Source: Carnegiea gigantea
Lineage: Eukaryota; Streptophyta; Magnoliopsida; Caryophyllales; Cactaceae
Direction: 5' to 3'
Length of the DNA stretch: 64,000 nt
Assembly: GCA_029747015.1 (NCBI GenBank)
Contig: JAKOGI010000104.1
Span: forward strand, 731,501 to 795,500
Shown here: positions 49,055-60,960 of the stretch, piece after piece
Layout of the letters: every line of letters starts with the position of its first letter
Numbering within the stretch: position 1 is the stretch's first letter
The notes under the pieces: model-generated
Databases searched by the model: none
What the model was told of the DNA's origin: nothing
What the model saw: only the letters and a program-made list of their open reading frames with translations
Program-made: the position numbers and the translations under genes

Positions 49055-49230
49055 ATTCAAATTTCAAATTTGAAAATTTGGAATTTCAGATTTGAAATTT
49101 CAAACTTTCAGATTTAAAGTTTTAGAATTTCAAACCAATTGGAACGTTTTACATTTTAGATTTCAATGTTTAAACTTCATATCCAAAATTTCGAAAATTT
49201 TACATCTAAAACTTCAAATTTTCGGAGACC
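49055..49230. repeat. Palindromic AAATTTCAAATTTGAAATTT-type low-complexity tract
   Basis: Alternating TTTCAAATTT, GAAAATTTGG and GATTTGAAATTTC units, many self-complementary. No gene. Confidence 0.7.
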
Positions 49231-49360
49231 ATAGAAATAATAATAATGAACTAATTGAAAGAAATAATATCCATGTATCACTGGCAAACTCTCTCAATGA
49301 AAAAAAAAGAAAGTCATATTCTTGTGATAATTACAAGTCCTACCTCAAATCCCCTAAGGA

Positions 49361-49879
49361 CAAGGTTGAGAGAACCGGCCTGGTAATCGAAATGGTTGGT
49401 GGAGTGGGTCGATGGTTCAACCGGTCGGACCGTTTGGACCGGAGTTGGACCGGTTGACCCGGTTTACTGTCAAATTGGGTTAAACTGGCACAACCCGGTA
49501 AGCCCGGGAAATTTTTCTAAATATATTTGTTATATTTTTTTTCAAATTTTACTACGTCGTTCTATGCAACATAATTGTATGACATAAATATGAAATTGAG
49601 TATTAAAGGCTCAAGTTTTCCACACAGTCGAGTTCTGGGTCAAAAAAAGCAACACGAGTTCTGAACCAAAAAAAAAAAAAAAAACGATTTCTGGCCCAAA
49701 AAAAACTGGGAAAATCCGGTCAAACCCGGTTAGACCGGGTTGACGGTCAACCCGGTCTAACCGGGTTTGACCGATTTTTCCCGGTTTGACCTGCAAAACG
49801 GTTCTGCATAGTTTCCGGACCGGTTAATCGACTGGTTCCTGGTTGAACCGGCCGGTTCGGTCCGGTTCTCTCAACGTTG
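49361..49879. mobile_element. hAT-like MITE, 519 bp, with 8-bp target duplication
   Basis: Terminal inverted repeats CAAGGTTGAGAGAACCGG (left) and, reverse-complemented, CAACGTTGAGAGAACCGG (right) match at 17 of 18 positions. Both sides carry CCTAAGGA (49353-49360 and 49880-49887), a perfect 8-bp duplication as made by hAT transposases. The interior is full of AACCGG/CCGGTT motifs and holds a large palindrome. No transposase is encoded. Confidence 0.93.
49717..49773. repeat. Perfect palindrome, 28-bp arms with 1-base spacer
   Basis: Left arm 49717-49744 starts CGGTCAAACCCGG; right arm 49746-49773 ends CCGGGTTTGACCG. The arms are exact reverse complements around G49745. Imperfect complementarity continues outward (AAACTGGGAAAAT against ATTTTTCCCGGTTT) to about 42 bp. 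Confidence 0.95.
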
Positions 49880-50212
49880 CCTAAGGATCAAATTCTAATT
49901 TCATTTCATTTCATTTTTCTTACCAAACATAGCCTTAATGCGGCTTCAATGTTCGAAAGTAAAGAACCACTTACTTAAGGGTGCACATGCAAGGATGCAA
50001 TAGTACGTTTGGTTAAATTGCCGGGTTCAACTCCTAACCTAACGCTGAATGATGAAATATTAATTTAAAAATAAGCAATGAGTTGGATGCTCATTGGATT
50101 GATTTAGTCCACCTATGTCAAATAATAAGTCGTTGATAATGATGCAGGTCAACAATAGGTCAGTCCATTTAGGGCACATCATTAACAACTTGTTCAGTGA
50201 AATAATATGAAG

Positions 50213-50504
50213 AAAAATTGAAGGGAAAAAAATATAAGCGAAAAAAGTTGGAAGAAAATGAGTTTTTTTCCTTGTTTAGATTGAGGAAAAAATACAAGAA
50301 TTTAGATGAGAAATTTGAATATTAATGAACTATTTGAATCATGTTGATGTCATCTAAGTAATGCGAGATTGGAGAAGATTGGGAATTTTCCTTGAACTTT
50401 CCTCACAATTTTATCAGAAAAATTTTATCACTTGTTCAAACAATTTTTCCACCTAACTTTCATCTATAACTTTTTTCTTTGTGGTTTTTTCTAAATCAAA
50501 CACA
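50213..50504. repeat. MITE-like repeat, copy lacking a clear left end
   Basis: Collinear with 59790-60118: shared GAAAAAATACAAGAATTT, TTTGAATATTAATGAA, GAATCATGTTG and AAATTTTATCACTT. The right end CTAAATCAAACACAAG matches the CTAAACCAAACACAA of the other copy. Confidence 0.7.
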
Positions 50505-50648
50505 AGAAAAAAAAAGTTACTTTCTTAAATTTTTTTCTTTTCATCAAATTTTTCAAAGTCTAAAAAAAGGTTTTGGAATTTAATCAGTATTTGAACATGG
50601 AATTATGCATTACCTTTCCGCCAAAAGATAGAAAAATATGCTCCGATT

Positions 50649-51218
50649 TAGGGATGGGAGTTGCACCCGAACCCGAAAAATTCGCCCCTAACCCACCTCA
50701 TTTATGACGGGTATGGGTACGAAAACTTATAAAAAAATGGGTATGGAGCGGATACGGGTATTGCGTTCGAAAATGGGTATGGGTATGAGTATGGATTCTT
50801 AAAATCCGTACCCGACTGTGTACCCGATTTACTAATAAAAGGCGACCAAAATACCGTAAAATTCAAAAATAAATATTTGACATGAAACTCTAAGTGTATA
50901 ATGTTAATTTATGTAGAAATGAAAAATTAAATTTTTTTGCATTTTTAACTTATGTGAGTTTATCCGACATGAATTTTAGTAGCGTCGCTTGAAATTGCTA
51001 ATCAAATATACCGTGTATGCAAATATGAGTTGAATATGAGTGACACTTTGCGCACTCTATATATACCCAAATAAAACCCGTAAACCTGAAAAGTCTGATG
51101 GGTATGGGTATGAATACAACCATTCAGAACCCGATGAATATGAATATGAGTATGGATATAACTTTTGAAAATAGATATAGGTGCGGGTATAGCTCAACCT
51201 ACCCCATGCACATCCCTA
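50649..51218. mobile_element. hAT-type non-autonomous element, 570 bp, just upstream of the PPR gene
   Basis: Begins TAGGGATG and ends CATCCCTA, as Ac-like hAT elements do. The flanking 8-mers CTCCGATT (50641-50648) and CTCCGGTT (51219-51226) match at 7 of 8. Subterminal regions are rich in GGGTATGGGTA and ACCCGAACCCG, another habit of these elements. No transposase. It ends 65 bp before the PPR start codon and supplies an upstream ATG (51098) in frame with the gene. Confidence 0.9.
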
Positions 51219-51283
51219 CTCCGGTTGTTATCAGGAAAAGACGTGAAATTGAATCTCCATTACAATTACAAATAGCAACAACC

Positions 51284-52555
51284 ATGAATTCCAACTCCAA
51301 CTTTCTTCGGTTGCTTGCGTACACAAAACAATTGACTTCCCACGTAAACCAAGGCCGCCATGAGCAAGCACTCTCTCTCTTCCACCATATGCACTCCTCC
51401 CTTGCTCTCCCTCTTGACCCCTTTGTCTTCCCTCTCACTCTTAAGTCCTGCTCTGCCCTCCATCGCCCACTTCTTGGCACCTCCATTCATGCCCACATCG
51501 CCAAATCTGCTCTCCTCGCAAACCCTTTTGTGGGTTCTTCTCTTGTTGATTTCTACGGTAAATGTGTGTCTTTGCGTTCTGCACGCCAACTGTTCGACGA
51601 AATTCCCCTCAGAAATATCGTTGTTTGGAATTCCATGATCTCGCTCTATGCGCATTCTAATGATGTTCCTACTGCTATGAGTTTGTTTGAATCAATGGAT
51701 GTTGCTCCTAATGCTTCGACGTTCAATTCGATTATTGATAGTTTGTCAAGATTTGACTCTGGGTCGTATAGGGCTATTATATTCTACAGAAGAATGCAGA
51801 GCTTTGGGATCAAGGCAAATTTAATAACTGCTCTTGCTTTGCTTCCTGGCTGTGCGCGTGTAGGGGCTATTAAGTTGATTAAAGAGATCCATGGGTCTTC
51901 ACTACGAAATGACATTGACCAAAATCCCCAGTTGAGGAGTTGCCTTGTCGAAGCATATGGACAATGTGGGTCTCTTGATTATGCTCATTGCATATTCCAA
52001 GGCATGGAAGAGAGAGATGTAGTGGCATGGAGTAGCTTGATCTCTGCCTGTGCTCTTCATGGGGAAGCAAGAACTGCGTTAGAGATCTTTCATGAGATGG
52101 AGTGTGATCAAGTAAGGCCTGATGGGATCACTTTCTTGGGTGTTCTGAAAGCATGTAGCCATGCGGGATTGGCTGATGAAGCAAAGGAGTATGTTGCTAA
52201 GATGCAGGAGGTTTATGGGGTAGAAGCAACCAGTGATCACTACTCCTGTTTGGTGGATGTTCTAAGTAGAGCGGGGAGATTATATGAAGCCTATGATGTG
52301 TTGACAAAGATGCCTGTGAAGGCAACTGCAAAAGCTTGGGGTGCGCTTTTAGGAGCGTGCAGAACTTATGGGGATGTAGAGCTTGCAGAGATTGCTGGAA
52401 GAGCATTGTTTGACATAGAACCTAATAATGCTGCTAATTATGTACTCTTGGCTAGAATTTATGCAAGTGCTGGAAGGTATGAAGAAGCGTTGAAATTGAG
52501 GAGGGAAATGAAAGAGAGACAAGTGAAGACAGCACCTGGTAGCAGTTGGGTGTAG
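51284..52555 (+). CDS. Pentatricopeptide repeat protein, PLS type, E class (intronless)
   Basis: 423 residues from ATG 51284 (MNSNSNFLRLLAYTKQ). PPR proteins of this type bind organelle RNA, one base per repeat, mostly for C-to-U editing or processing in chloroplasts or mitochondria. Seen: PLS repeats (EQALSLFHHMH, VGSSLVDFYGKCVSLRSARQLFDEIP, VVWNSMISLYAHS, VAWSSLISACALHGEARTALEIFHEM, DGITFLGVLKACSHAGLADEAKEY, HYSCLVDVLSRAGRLYEAYDVLTKMP), then an E-type end (WGALLGACRTYGDVELAEIAGRALFDIEP to KTAPGSSWV). It stops after the E region, with no DYW deaminase. The frame is open back to 51098, but that part derives from the hAT element, so I start at 51284. It resembles Arabidopsis At1g03510-type proteins from memory; that assignment is tentative. 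No clear transit peptide is visible. Confidence 0.9.
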   Translation: MNSNSNFLRLLAYTKQLTSHVNQGRHEQALSLFHHMHSSLALPLDPFVFPLTLKSCSALHRPLLGTSIHAHIAKSALLANPFVGSSLVDFYGKCVSLRSARQLFDEIPLRNIVVWNSMISLYAHSNDVPTAMSLFESMDVAPNASTFNSIIDSLSRFDSGSYRAIIFYRRMQSFGIKANLITALALLPGCARVGAIKLIKEIHGSSLRNDIDQNPQLRSCLVEAYGQCGSLDYAHCIFQGMEERDVVAWSSLISACALHGEARTALEIFHEMECDQVRPDGITFLGVLKACSHAGLADEAKEYVAKMQEVYGVEATSDHYSCLVDVLSRAGRLYEAYDVLTKMPVKATAKAWGALLGACRTYGDVELAEIAGRALFDIEPNNAANYVLLARIYASAGRYEEALKLRREMKERQVKTAPGSSWV

Positions 52556-54704
52556 TAGATCAACACTATCACCTCTGCCAGAAAGCGAGTTATGATGACA
52601 ATGCATTGGTTGCAAAATGACATCAAATTGCCGTCTCTAATGTTGCGATGGCATCTTGAAAAACTTGATGCGGCACCAAAAATTGGAGTGAGATTGATGC
52701 TTTGCGCAATCACCACTCAGATGTGGAACATCATGTTCAGATACACTGCCTCCTGTCTTTGATCTCGGCTGTATTGTCGGAGTTCAGATGCTTTCAGTAT
52801 CCTGTCGATTGGCATGCTGCTTACTGAAGCTCAATATTAGCCTTCTTCAGGTACTCCCTGGCATTCTCTTTTCAACCTTCCACTGTAGTCATCATGTGCT
52901 TTCTTGTCTTCTATTAGCCACTTACTAGCTAGCTTGTAAGTGGCTTGTGAATTAGTCCAGCGAGTTAGAGGAATGAACTCTGTTATAATTGCATCTATAG
53001 GCTGTGGAACCCTCTTTGGGTCAAGCGTTCAAGGTATTTGGGAAGTAGTAGCTCCATATGACTTTTGGAGTCGATTGCAAAAGTTTGTACTAAGGCATGA
53101 AGCTCATAATACAAGATGAGTACCAACACCTCCCTGCCACCATGAAGTTCATTGTCAAAGCCTTGCATAGGATTTACGCTTCTAATATTTGAAACATAAC
53201 GGAGTTCTGAACTGGTCAATTTTAGACAGAGCGGTTCTCTTTGGTGTCTTAGCTTGCAGTTAATGCAGAATGCATGTTTTTTAGGATCACAAAGGGGGAA
53301 ACTTGAAGCACTACTCGTTCAGTGCCTAATTTAGGCTGCGGATCTCTAACCCTGAAGCACATATCACCGGAGTAATGAGATTTCTTAGTATCTACGCTTA
53401 ACGCTGCTCTTCTTTGGCTTCCATTCAAATTTATTCTCAGTTTCTTGTGAGGATTCTCAGAGCCTTGAGTCTTCCTCTTGGAACCTTGTACTTGTGATTG
53501 GACTCTGAAGGTTGTGAATTAGAGAAACTAGTCCTAGGGCATGACCAAGTCAGACAGGTCAGTCTGACTATATGCACGAGATGGAGACTGACGGACTGTT
53601 ATCGAGAACTAAGGCAAATGATGTTAAGTGGATGGCAATAATTGAAATTGTGTCATGTTCTGGGGACGAGACTATCCTCTTGTACGTCCTGAGCTTACTG
53701 ATTGATGTTACTGTAGGGGAGATTTGGTACCTATTGTAAGTCATAAATAAAGGCATCCTTGATAGATTTATGTTTGGACAATTGGTTTAGGGTGTTACTC
53801 AGAAAGCGTAGTCGGGTTTGACGCTGTTACGTCAAATTTTATTGTGCAAAACTCAATGTAGACTAAGTTTGAACCTTGATATTTAACATCAATATATTAA
53901 GCCAACTAAATCTTAGTTTTCAAGGTGACATCTCGCATCGATTTATAGAAACTTTTTCCTTTTTAGAAAAAAAAAAAAGCTTACTGAACACATTTTAAAA
54001 CTCTCTTAATTAATGGCCAATTAGAGCAATAGCGGCGGTGAGGCCCGCGTGTCTACTCTGTGTCATTTCCTGTCTTCCCAGCCATAGCGAAATGCGTGTG
54101 ATACGGGGGGAGAACGCACAGGCGTTTTTCCCCGCGGGACATCCATTTTTGTCCTTTTGTAATTTTTAATTTGTTTTTCTTTTTTTAAATAAAAAAATAT
54201 TATTTATGCAGTTTAAAAAATAGTTGTGTGTTATAAGGTGGGTCCAAAACAAAATATTTAATTTATTTGTCCTTGAATGAGTTTCATTAGTTGGAAAAAT
54301 AAAAAGAATATAAGTTCTAAAATTATAAAACTTTTGTTGATATAACATATCAGGTTTCATAAGCTGAAACTCCGGTTGAGAATACTATGAGAGAATAGGG
54401 AGCCTGTTCTTGGTTGGGTGGAAGAGATGTGACCAACTGACCGTCATATCTGATCAGCAAACTGAACAAAACTTGTGCCCAAAGAGTTATTAGGAATAGC
54501 CTTTCAATGCACAAGTCAGATTTCTCACCAATGTGATCTCACAGTGGTGCGCCGAAGACTGCTTTTAGTTAACGGTTTCTATCTGCAGTTCTGTTTATCA
54601 ACTTGTCAGACAGTTGGAAAATCTGTGCCACTTTTCGGCTCGGATTATATCAAATTAAAATAAAATGATATAAAAATTGGTCTAATGCTTCAATTCGAAC
54701 ATTG
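52556..54704. other. 3' UTR of the PPR gene and intergenic DNA
   Basis: The first few hundred bases may be 3' UTR. The rest contains short open frames without known domains. A GC-richer stretch at 54010-54150 with GGCGGTGAGGCCCGCGTG may be a transposon remnant. Confidence 0.4.
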
Positions 54705-55005
54705 GGAGTGGTGGAAACTAATAATCCGATTTTAAGGAATAACCTTGAGCACTCTAAACTTTGAGGATATTTACTTTTAGCAGTTCAAGGCCATTTTAGA
54801 TTGTATTTTTCAAGCATTTGTAAATGGTATTGACTCAAAACTATACAAACATATGAATTTCAAGGTGTCTAGATTTATTTTAAATTTCAAATTGCCTAAA
54901 TAGTACAATCTAACACGATCTTTATACTATTCAAAATCAATATCCTTAATGATCAGATTGTTGTGAGCTATTTTTTAAGGTCAGATTATTAGTTTCCACC
55001 ACTCC
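54705..55005. mobile_element. MITE with 22-bp perfect terminal inverted repeats
   Basis: Left end 54705-54726 starts GGAGTGGTGGAAACTAATAA. The right end 54984-55005 is its exact reverse complement, and imperfect pairing continues inward to about 40 bp. Length 301 bp, AT-rich, no coding capacity. No clear target duplication, so the superfamily is open. Confidence 0.88.
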
Positions 55006-56139
55006 AAAATTTATAGTATTATATCCCATTTTTTCCCCCTAGATAATATGTGGTTTTTGAGTCGAACGTAATAGGTAGTTAATAGCTTTCAAAGAGTTAA
55101 ATGAAAGAAACCTTTGTAACTACTATTAAAGGCTAAAGCTATTACATCTCAAGATCTCAAATTCTCAAATCTCAACCCCCACCCCCCACCAAAAAAGAAA
55201 AAGAACGTAGGTGGCGCACTGAAATATGAATTTAGATTTGAATGCGCTTGCATAACAATCAAAATCTAGGATGACTGTGTTGAATGAAAGAATTTCCTCT
55301 TAGAATTATAACCGGCGTTTAATATAATAGGAATAGCTGATATACATATTTATTTTAAAGTAAGATACAAGATTCAAAACTTACTTCGAACGGAAAAAAA
55401 TAAAAATAAAAACTCACCTGGCCAATCCAAAAATATCCCTAATAAAAAAATCTAATATTCTACCTTTGGCGGTGGGTCGTTCAATTGGGCCATCTTTTCG
55501 GAAGTATAAAGTTGGGTCTGTGGCCGTCATGATATCTACTGACTATTATACTGCATACGCTGATACACACAGTACAGATCAACAGCTGTGAAAGGGGTTA
55601 CGGTTATCTTAAGAAGTTTGTTTGACTACTTTCTTGACTTGTTGATTAATCGTAGATACTTTAGGTACAATTTTTTTTTTTTTTTTTTTTTGAGAAACTA
55701 TGTTAGCCTTCATTTTGTGGTGGAATTCCTAATTACAATAACACGACTAATGTTTCTATTTTTTTTTCCCCTTTTTTTTGGGTAAGAGAGGAGGTCTTTG
55801 ATCATTTATTTGACGGAGTTGAGTTAATACTGACATATAAAAAATAGAGTTCTTCATCAAAAATTTCTCTATTTATAAAATCCGAACTTGGGGCTTGTTT
55901 AAGAAGAATAAATATCAAATTATTTAAATCAGCATATGTTAATATTGCTAGTCTTTATAAACATTCATTTTTTAAAATAAATTTTTGGGTTCGTGTAACT
56001 TCTTTTTTTCACACCTTTATGATATGTTTAAGATGACTTGTTAGTTTTTGCCAAACTAAAGACTTTTTTTTTAAATAAGAAAAGAGTTAGAGGCCTATGA
56101 TATAAACGTTTAACAATACAATAATTATGAACTCATTGC
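55006..56139. other. AT-rich intergenic DNA
   Basis: No gene recognised. Long T runs (about 55671-55690 and 55762-55779). Confidence 0.4.
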
Positions 56140-56401
56140 GGCCCTGTTCCTTTCGTTAGTAAATCTCAATTTTTAAACTTTAATCCACTTTAACCCATTT
56201 TACGAACTTCAATAAAAAATGCCAACTTCAACAAATTTCAACCGATTTCAATCAATTTCAATTCGATTCAATCAATTTCAACCACTATTTTAACCAATTT
56301 CTATCTATCATATAAAAAATACGCCAACTTCAATCCATTTTAATCTACTATAATTCACTTCAACTAATTTTATTTATTTTTCAAAGAAAAGAACGGGCCC
56401 T
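56140..56401. mobile_element. MITE with GGCCCTGTTC ends and internal AATTTCAA repeats
   Basis: Left GGCCCTGTTCCTTTCGTT faces right AAAGAAAAGAACGGGCCC, an imperfect inverted pair. The interior repeats CAATTTCAA and CAACTTCAA units. This GGCCCTGTT-type end is common among plant MITEs. No target duplication is evident. Confidence 0.72.
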
Positions 56402-59400
56402 ACATCACACATGAACCAAGAAAACAATCAAAAAATCTGATATGTAGATTCAATCATTGCATCAACTTTTTTTCCCCATAAGCAGGAGATTAAATGAGTT
56501 GTCAAGTTAAAAACAAAACAAAATGTATGTCAGGAAAGAGATACAGCTACATAAAAATGTGAAAGACAGGAGAACAAAGTGACATAAGATTCTAATGTAG
56601 TAATTGTTTGTCTTAATTTTTCTCTTTTTTGATTTGTTACTCGTCTTAATCAAACTAACACTTGAGTTGCATGAATGAGGCTCGCATGTATATGTTTTCT
56701 CCATTCATAAAAATTAAACTTAAGATATTGGGTTAAAAGTATTAATTTTTGAACTTCCTAAACCAAAATTGTGTAGGTGCATGTAAATTGATTTTGAAAC
56801 TAAACTTCAAATAGTATTTCTAAAAAATTTATAACTTATCTACAATCATTGCATTAATTTGTCAATGAAATTTTTGTTCGTTTTTTAAACTTAACCTATA
56901 TAGTCCTCTTTTTTTGATAAAAAAAGAATGATTCATTAATAAAAAATTATACAAGATCTTCAATGAAAAATCAATGACATGAGTAAAGTCTATTTTTATT
57001 AAACTTGAGGTAAATAAATTGAATTTCATTGAACTAAGCTTTTTAAAAAAAACAAAAAGAACTAGCTAACCTTATTGTTCGTAATGCCTTAAGAAAAATG
57101 TGCTTTTGTCATATAATGTTTGTACTTTCATGTGCACGGCCCAACTCTAGGAACCAACATTACACACTTGGCTTGCAGTAAGGAAAATCCAAACTCAAAT
57201 CTGACACTTCACTTTTCTCTCTCTCACTCTTCTGGTTGGACCTCACGGCGCCGGTGCAACACATGGGGCCCAACCAACCCAACCCTAACCACACATCCCT
57301 TCACTCCTCCCCCACCACTTTTATTATAATAATAAAAAACAAAAAACTAGAATATCTTAGAAGGATCTTGTTTTATCTCTCTATTTACTTAATTCACCCT
57401 CCACCTCCCCCCTTCCCATTTTTTCTGCCAGCTGGAGACCCTTTAAAAATATTAAATTACACAAAATATTATTTTATATCTCTAGTTACTTAATTTGGGG
57501 GGCAAAGATAAACAGAGATTATTTTATTCCGCCCGTTCTTTTGCTTTAGTGACATAACCAGAACAAGAGCCAACATGAAAACAGAACTTGTGGTCGGCCT
57601 TTTTTCCAATTTTCTTTTTTTCGTCCTCCGAAACGAGCGGTTCAGAAGCCTTCGAAATATAATAAAAATATGTGGTCCGGAAGCGTCGAAGCATTTCAGT
57701 CAAAACGAAGCAACACAGAGTTTCCATATTTGCCCGCCCCACGTGGCAAAGCGAGAAACAAAGGGCGGAAAGTTGTGACGTGGCTAAAAGTGCAGGAAAA
57801 AATCCACGTGGATTATGCCAGTTGTCTATCATGTTTATTTTTTTGAACAAATTAATTTCATATTATTATTTATGAACATCATCAACAATCCATCCTCATC
57901 TCTAACTCATGGCCTACTTTCTCTCTCCTTTCTCTCTCCACCTCCGGTCACTTCTTTTTTTTTTTAAGAGGCTGTAGATATTTTTCGGGTTTTCCTTTTT
58001 TCAGCAAATAAATATCATCCTTTTCATTTTTATAACTTCGTTTTTTGTTTTTTTTTGGGGGGGATGGTATCAAATTTTGGCATGAATGGTGATGAAGAAT
58101 ATCTCTAAATATTTCTAATCCGCCCACCTACACAGGACGCGCACACACGGTCGCGCGTGAAGGGACTCGCTTAGTTTGTGCAGACACATGGGAGCAACTA
58201 CAGCCACAAATGAAATATCTCACAGCTAGCATTTTTGAACGAAATAGTTAAAAAGCGGTTTTTTTCTTTTTCTTTTCTTTTTTTTGGCGAAGGTGGCGGG
58301 TTCATTTAAGGCTTGCCTTATGTGCTCCGCTACAGCCGCGTTTAATTTCTTCTACGCAAATACAGAACCCCTTCTCCCCTCCGTGTAACCGACTGCTTTT
58401 TCTAGCACCTTGTACTGTTGCACTGTATAGTACTAGGAATCTATAAGAAAAAAATGGAAAAATCCTCCATTAATAATTTAATATCAGTTTGTTGTACCAA
58501 TATTTATAGATTAATTGTAAAGGTGTTCAAGATGATTTTCTGATAGATAATATCATGTGTATGATATTTAAGATAATTGGATGAAAATGAAGGTATATAA
58601 TCGTGTGATTATATATGTTATTCATTCTTTCTTCAAAGTAAAAGTTGAACTTAGAATCTGTTAATTGAAAAACACAGGAGTTATAATACGGTCAATAGAT
58701 ACGAAATTTAATGTGAATTATTTGTCAACAAGATATTTTGAAAAAGGTTTCTCAGAACCAATTTCTTTGCTTGTACTTGAAGTTACGTATATTTGATCTC
58801 CTCAAATTTTGAGAAAAAAATGAGACCTACATTGCACATTGCTGTAGTTATATGGGTATCAGTTAATTCAACTATTAAAATTTCTAAAAATTTTACCAGG
58901 ATATAAGTTTGAATTTTATTTACATCTATCTCTTTACTTTATTCATAACTTAAAAAAGGTAGCTTATATATAGAATAACAAATAAAATTTTCATTCAAGG
59001 TTTTTTTTGGAAAGGACAATTTAAGAAACTAACCATTATGAACGGTAATTAAATTTGACTATGAAAAGTTGTTTAAAATAAAATGGCATTGAGACAATTT
59101 CATGTTGTTTATTATTTTTTTTTAAAAAGATAACTCCATAATAAATTAAACCTCAAACAAAAATCAAAACATGATATGTTTTGCGGTAGGTAGAATATGT
59201 TATATGTTTCATTTTAAAGGAAGATACACGGTTTTGTCTTCGTAATATTAATATTTTTAATTAATATGCATAAGATTTACAATTTATATCTGAAATTCGT
59301 TCAGAGCCTCATCTCTTGGACAAATAAAATATAGATGTTGGTAACGTTGATTTTTTTTGGGGGGTTGTTAGGGATGAGACTAGGGTTATGGTTTATTTTA

Positions 59401-59494
59401 TCCACCAATATAAATTGCAAATTTATTTTCCTTTTGGTTAATTTTTTTTCACTAAGTAGACTCTTAGGGCTTATTTTTTCAATATATTATAAGT
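56402..59494. other. Intergenic DNA upstream of the MYB gene, with a G-box
   Basis: No coding region recognised. A palindromic G-box CCACGTGG (57739-57746) is present, and an AAATATCT motif, the short form of the evening element, at 58213-58220. Both are about 3.6-4.1 kb before the MYB start codon, so a regulatory role is uncertain. Confidence 0.4.
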
Positions 59495-59645
59495 ACTTAT
59501 CATCAACATTCAACACTAATCAACATTAATTAATAGTCATCAACACAGAGTCATATTTACTGCTCATAAATTTAGCCCTGACAAGCACTCATCAATGCTC
59601 ATCAGCACTTATTCATATTAATCAATACTAATCAGTAATAAGTTA
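59495..59645. repeat. Inverted copy of the GATGAGTGCT minisatellite
   Basis: Repeated ATCAACACTAATCAAC, AGCACTCATCAATGCTCATC and AATCAATACTAATCAG. It is the reverse-complement type of the sequence at 31016-31207. Confidence 0.65.
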
Positions 59646-59789
59646 TTTATTATAAAATGAAAAGAACAAGTCTTTAATCGAATTTGTTATTTTCATATAT
59701 TTGTTTTCCTTGTCATTTTCCTCTCATCCATGTTCCTTATCAGTCAAAGCTAAGTCTTTCACTTGAAGTTCTCTGAAACATTTAGGCTC

Positions 59790-60118
59790 TGTTTGGTCAT
59801 AAAAAAATTTGGTGGAAAGAAAAATTAAAGAAAAAAAATGTGAAGGAAAAAAAGTAGAGAGAAATTAACTTTTTTTTTCCTGTTTGGATTGAGAAAAAAA
59901 TACAAGAATTTGAATCCGAAATTTGAATGTTGATGAATTAGATGAATCATGTTGGTATCATCTATGCAGTACGTGGTTGGAGGCTGGGAATTCTTTTAGG
60001 AACATTTTTTAAACTTTTCTGATAATTTTATGAGGAAAATTTTATCACTTATTTTTGATAATTTTTCCATCTTATTTTCCTTCATATTTTTTCTTTGTGA
60101 TTTTCTCTAAACCAAACA
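59790..60118. mobile_element. MITE with TGTTTGGT...ACCAAACA ends
   Basis: Short inverted ends TGTTTGGT (59790-59797) and ACCAAACA (60111-60118), with A-rich and T-rich flanks that pair further. A diverged direct copy lies at 50213-50504. Confidence 0.75.
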
Positions 60119-60960
60119 CAAAAAAAGAAGTTACTTTCTAATTTTTTTTTTCCCCCAAAATTTTCAAGGTTTAAATAAAAGCTTAAGGTCAGAATATTGT
60201 TGTAGCTGGGCCCCCTATTAGATGAAAATTGAGATAGGGTACTAATAATAAGAGTAAAAGTTCAAGAAAAAGCTGGTCATATAATCTTCAATGAGAAGCA
60301 CAATAATATTAAAAATAAAGTTTGAGCATAAAAAGGTAATTTTGCCATGTGATAAAATATTTCAAGAAAGAAAATAGAAGTTGAAAATAGATATCGAGGA
60401 GTTAAATGAATATATTAGCTAAAAAACGTGCTTTATAAGGGTTTAGAAATTAACTTCACATGTTTTTGACCGAATGAGAAAAAGAAGGAGATAATATAGC
60501 AAATTCCAATAGAAACAAAAGAGATTAGTTCCTAACAAAAACCAAAAAAGGACTAAATGCGAACACTAATATGAGTGATTACTAACTAAAAGTGATTTCT
60601 ATTTGGTAAAAACGTAATTTTTGTTAACATTGTTTTTTTTATCAAAGTAATCTATGATTAACATTGGAGTATATATGTTTTGCTACAATTTTAATGTGAC
60701 AGTAAAATTTTATGAAAAATAAAAATAAAAATGTAATCAACTCAATTAATTAAACCAAGAAGTGAAAGTAAAATTTGTTTAGTAATTGACTTTTCATGCG
60801 TTTATTTAGGTAAAATAAAACTTTGACAATAACAAACACGAAGGGCCGCAATAGTCTGAGCGATGTCAAAAAACTGAGGAACTTTAGGGTCACGTGCTCT
60901 TGCCAAATGTTCAACTAACTACATATTCGAAGGGGAAAAAAGGGTAAAGAAAAAGCGAAA
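60119..60960. other. AT-rich intergenic DNA
   Basis: No gene recognised; probably distal promoter of the downstream MYB gene. Confidence 0.35.

Noticed and set aside
51098..51283. Annotating the PPR protein from ATG 51098 (485 residues)
   Set aside because: The first 40 codons lie inside the hAT element and are low-complexity repeats of its subterminal region. The PPR-like sequence begins after ATG 51284, so the shorter form is the supported ancestral start. The extension is reported as a finding.
58213..58220. AAATATCT as an evening element for the REVEILLE-like gene
   Set aside because: It is only the short core, 3.6 kb from the start codon, and such an octamer is expected by chance in AT-rich DNA.
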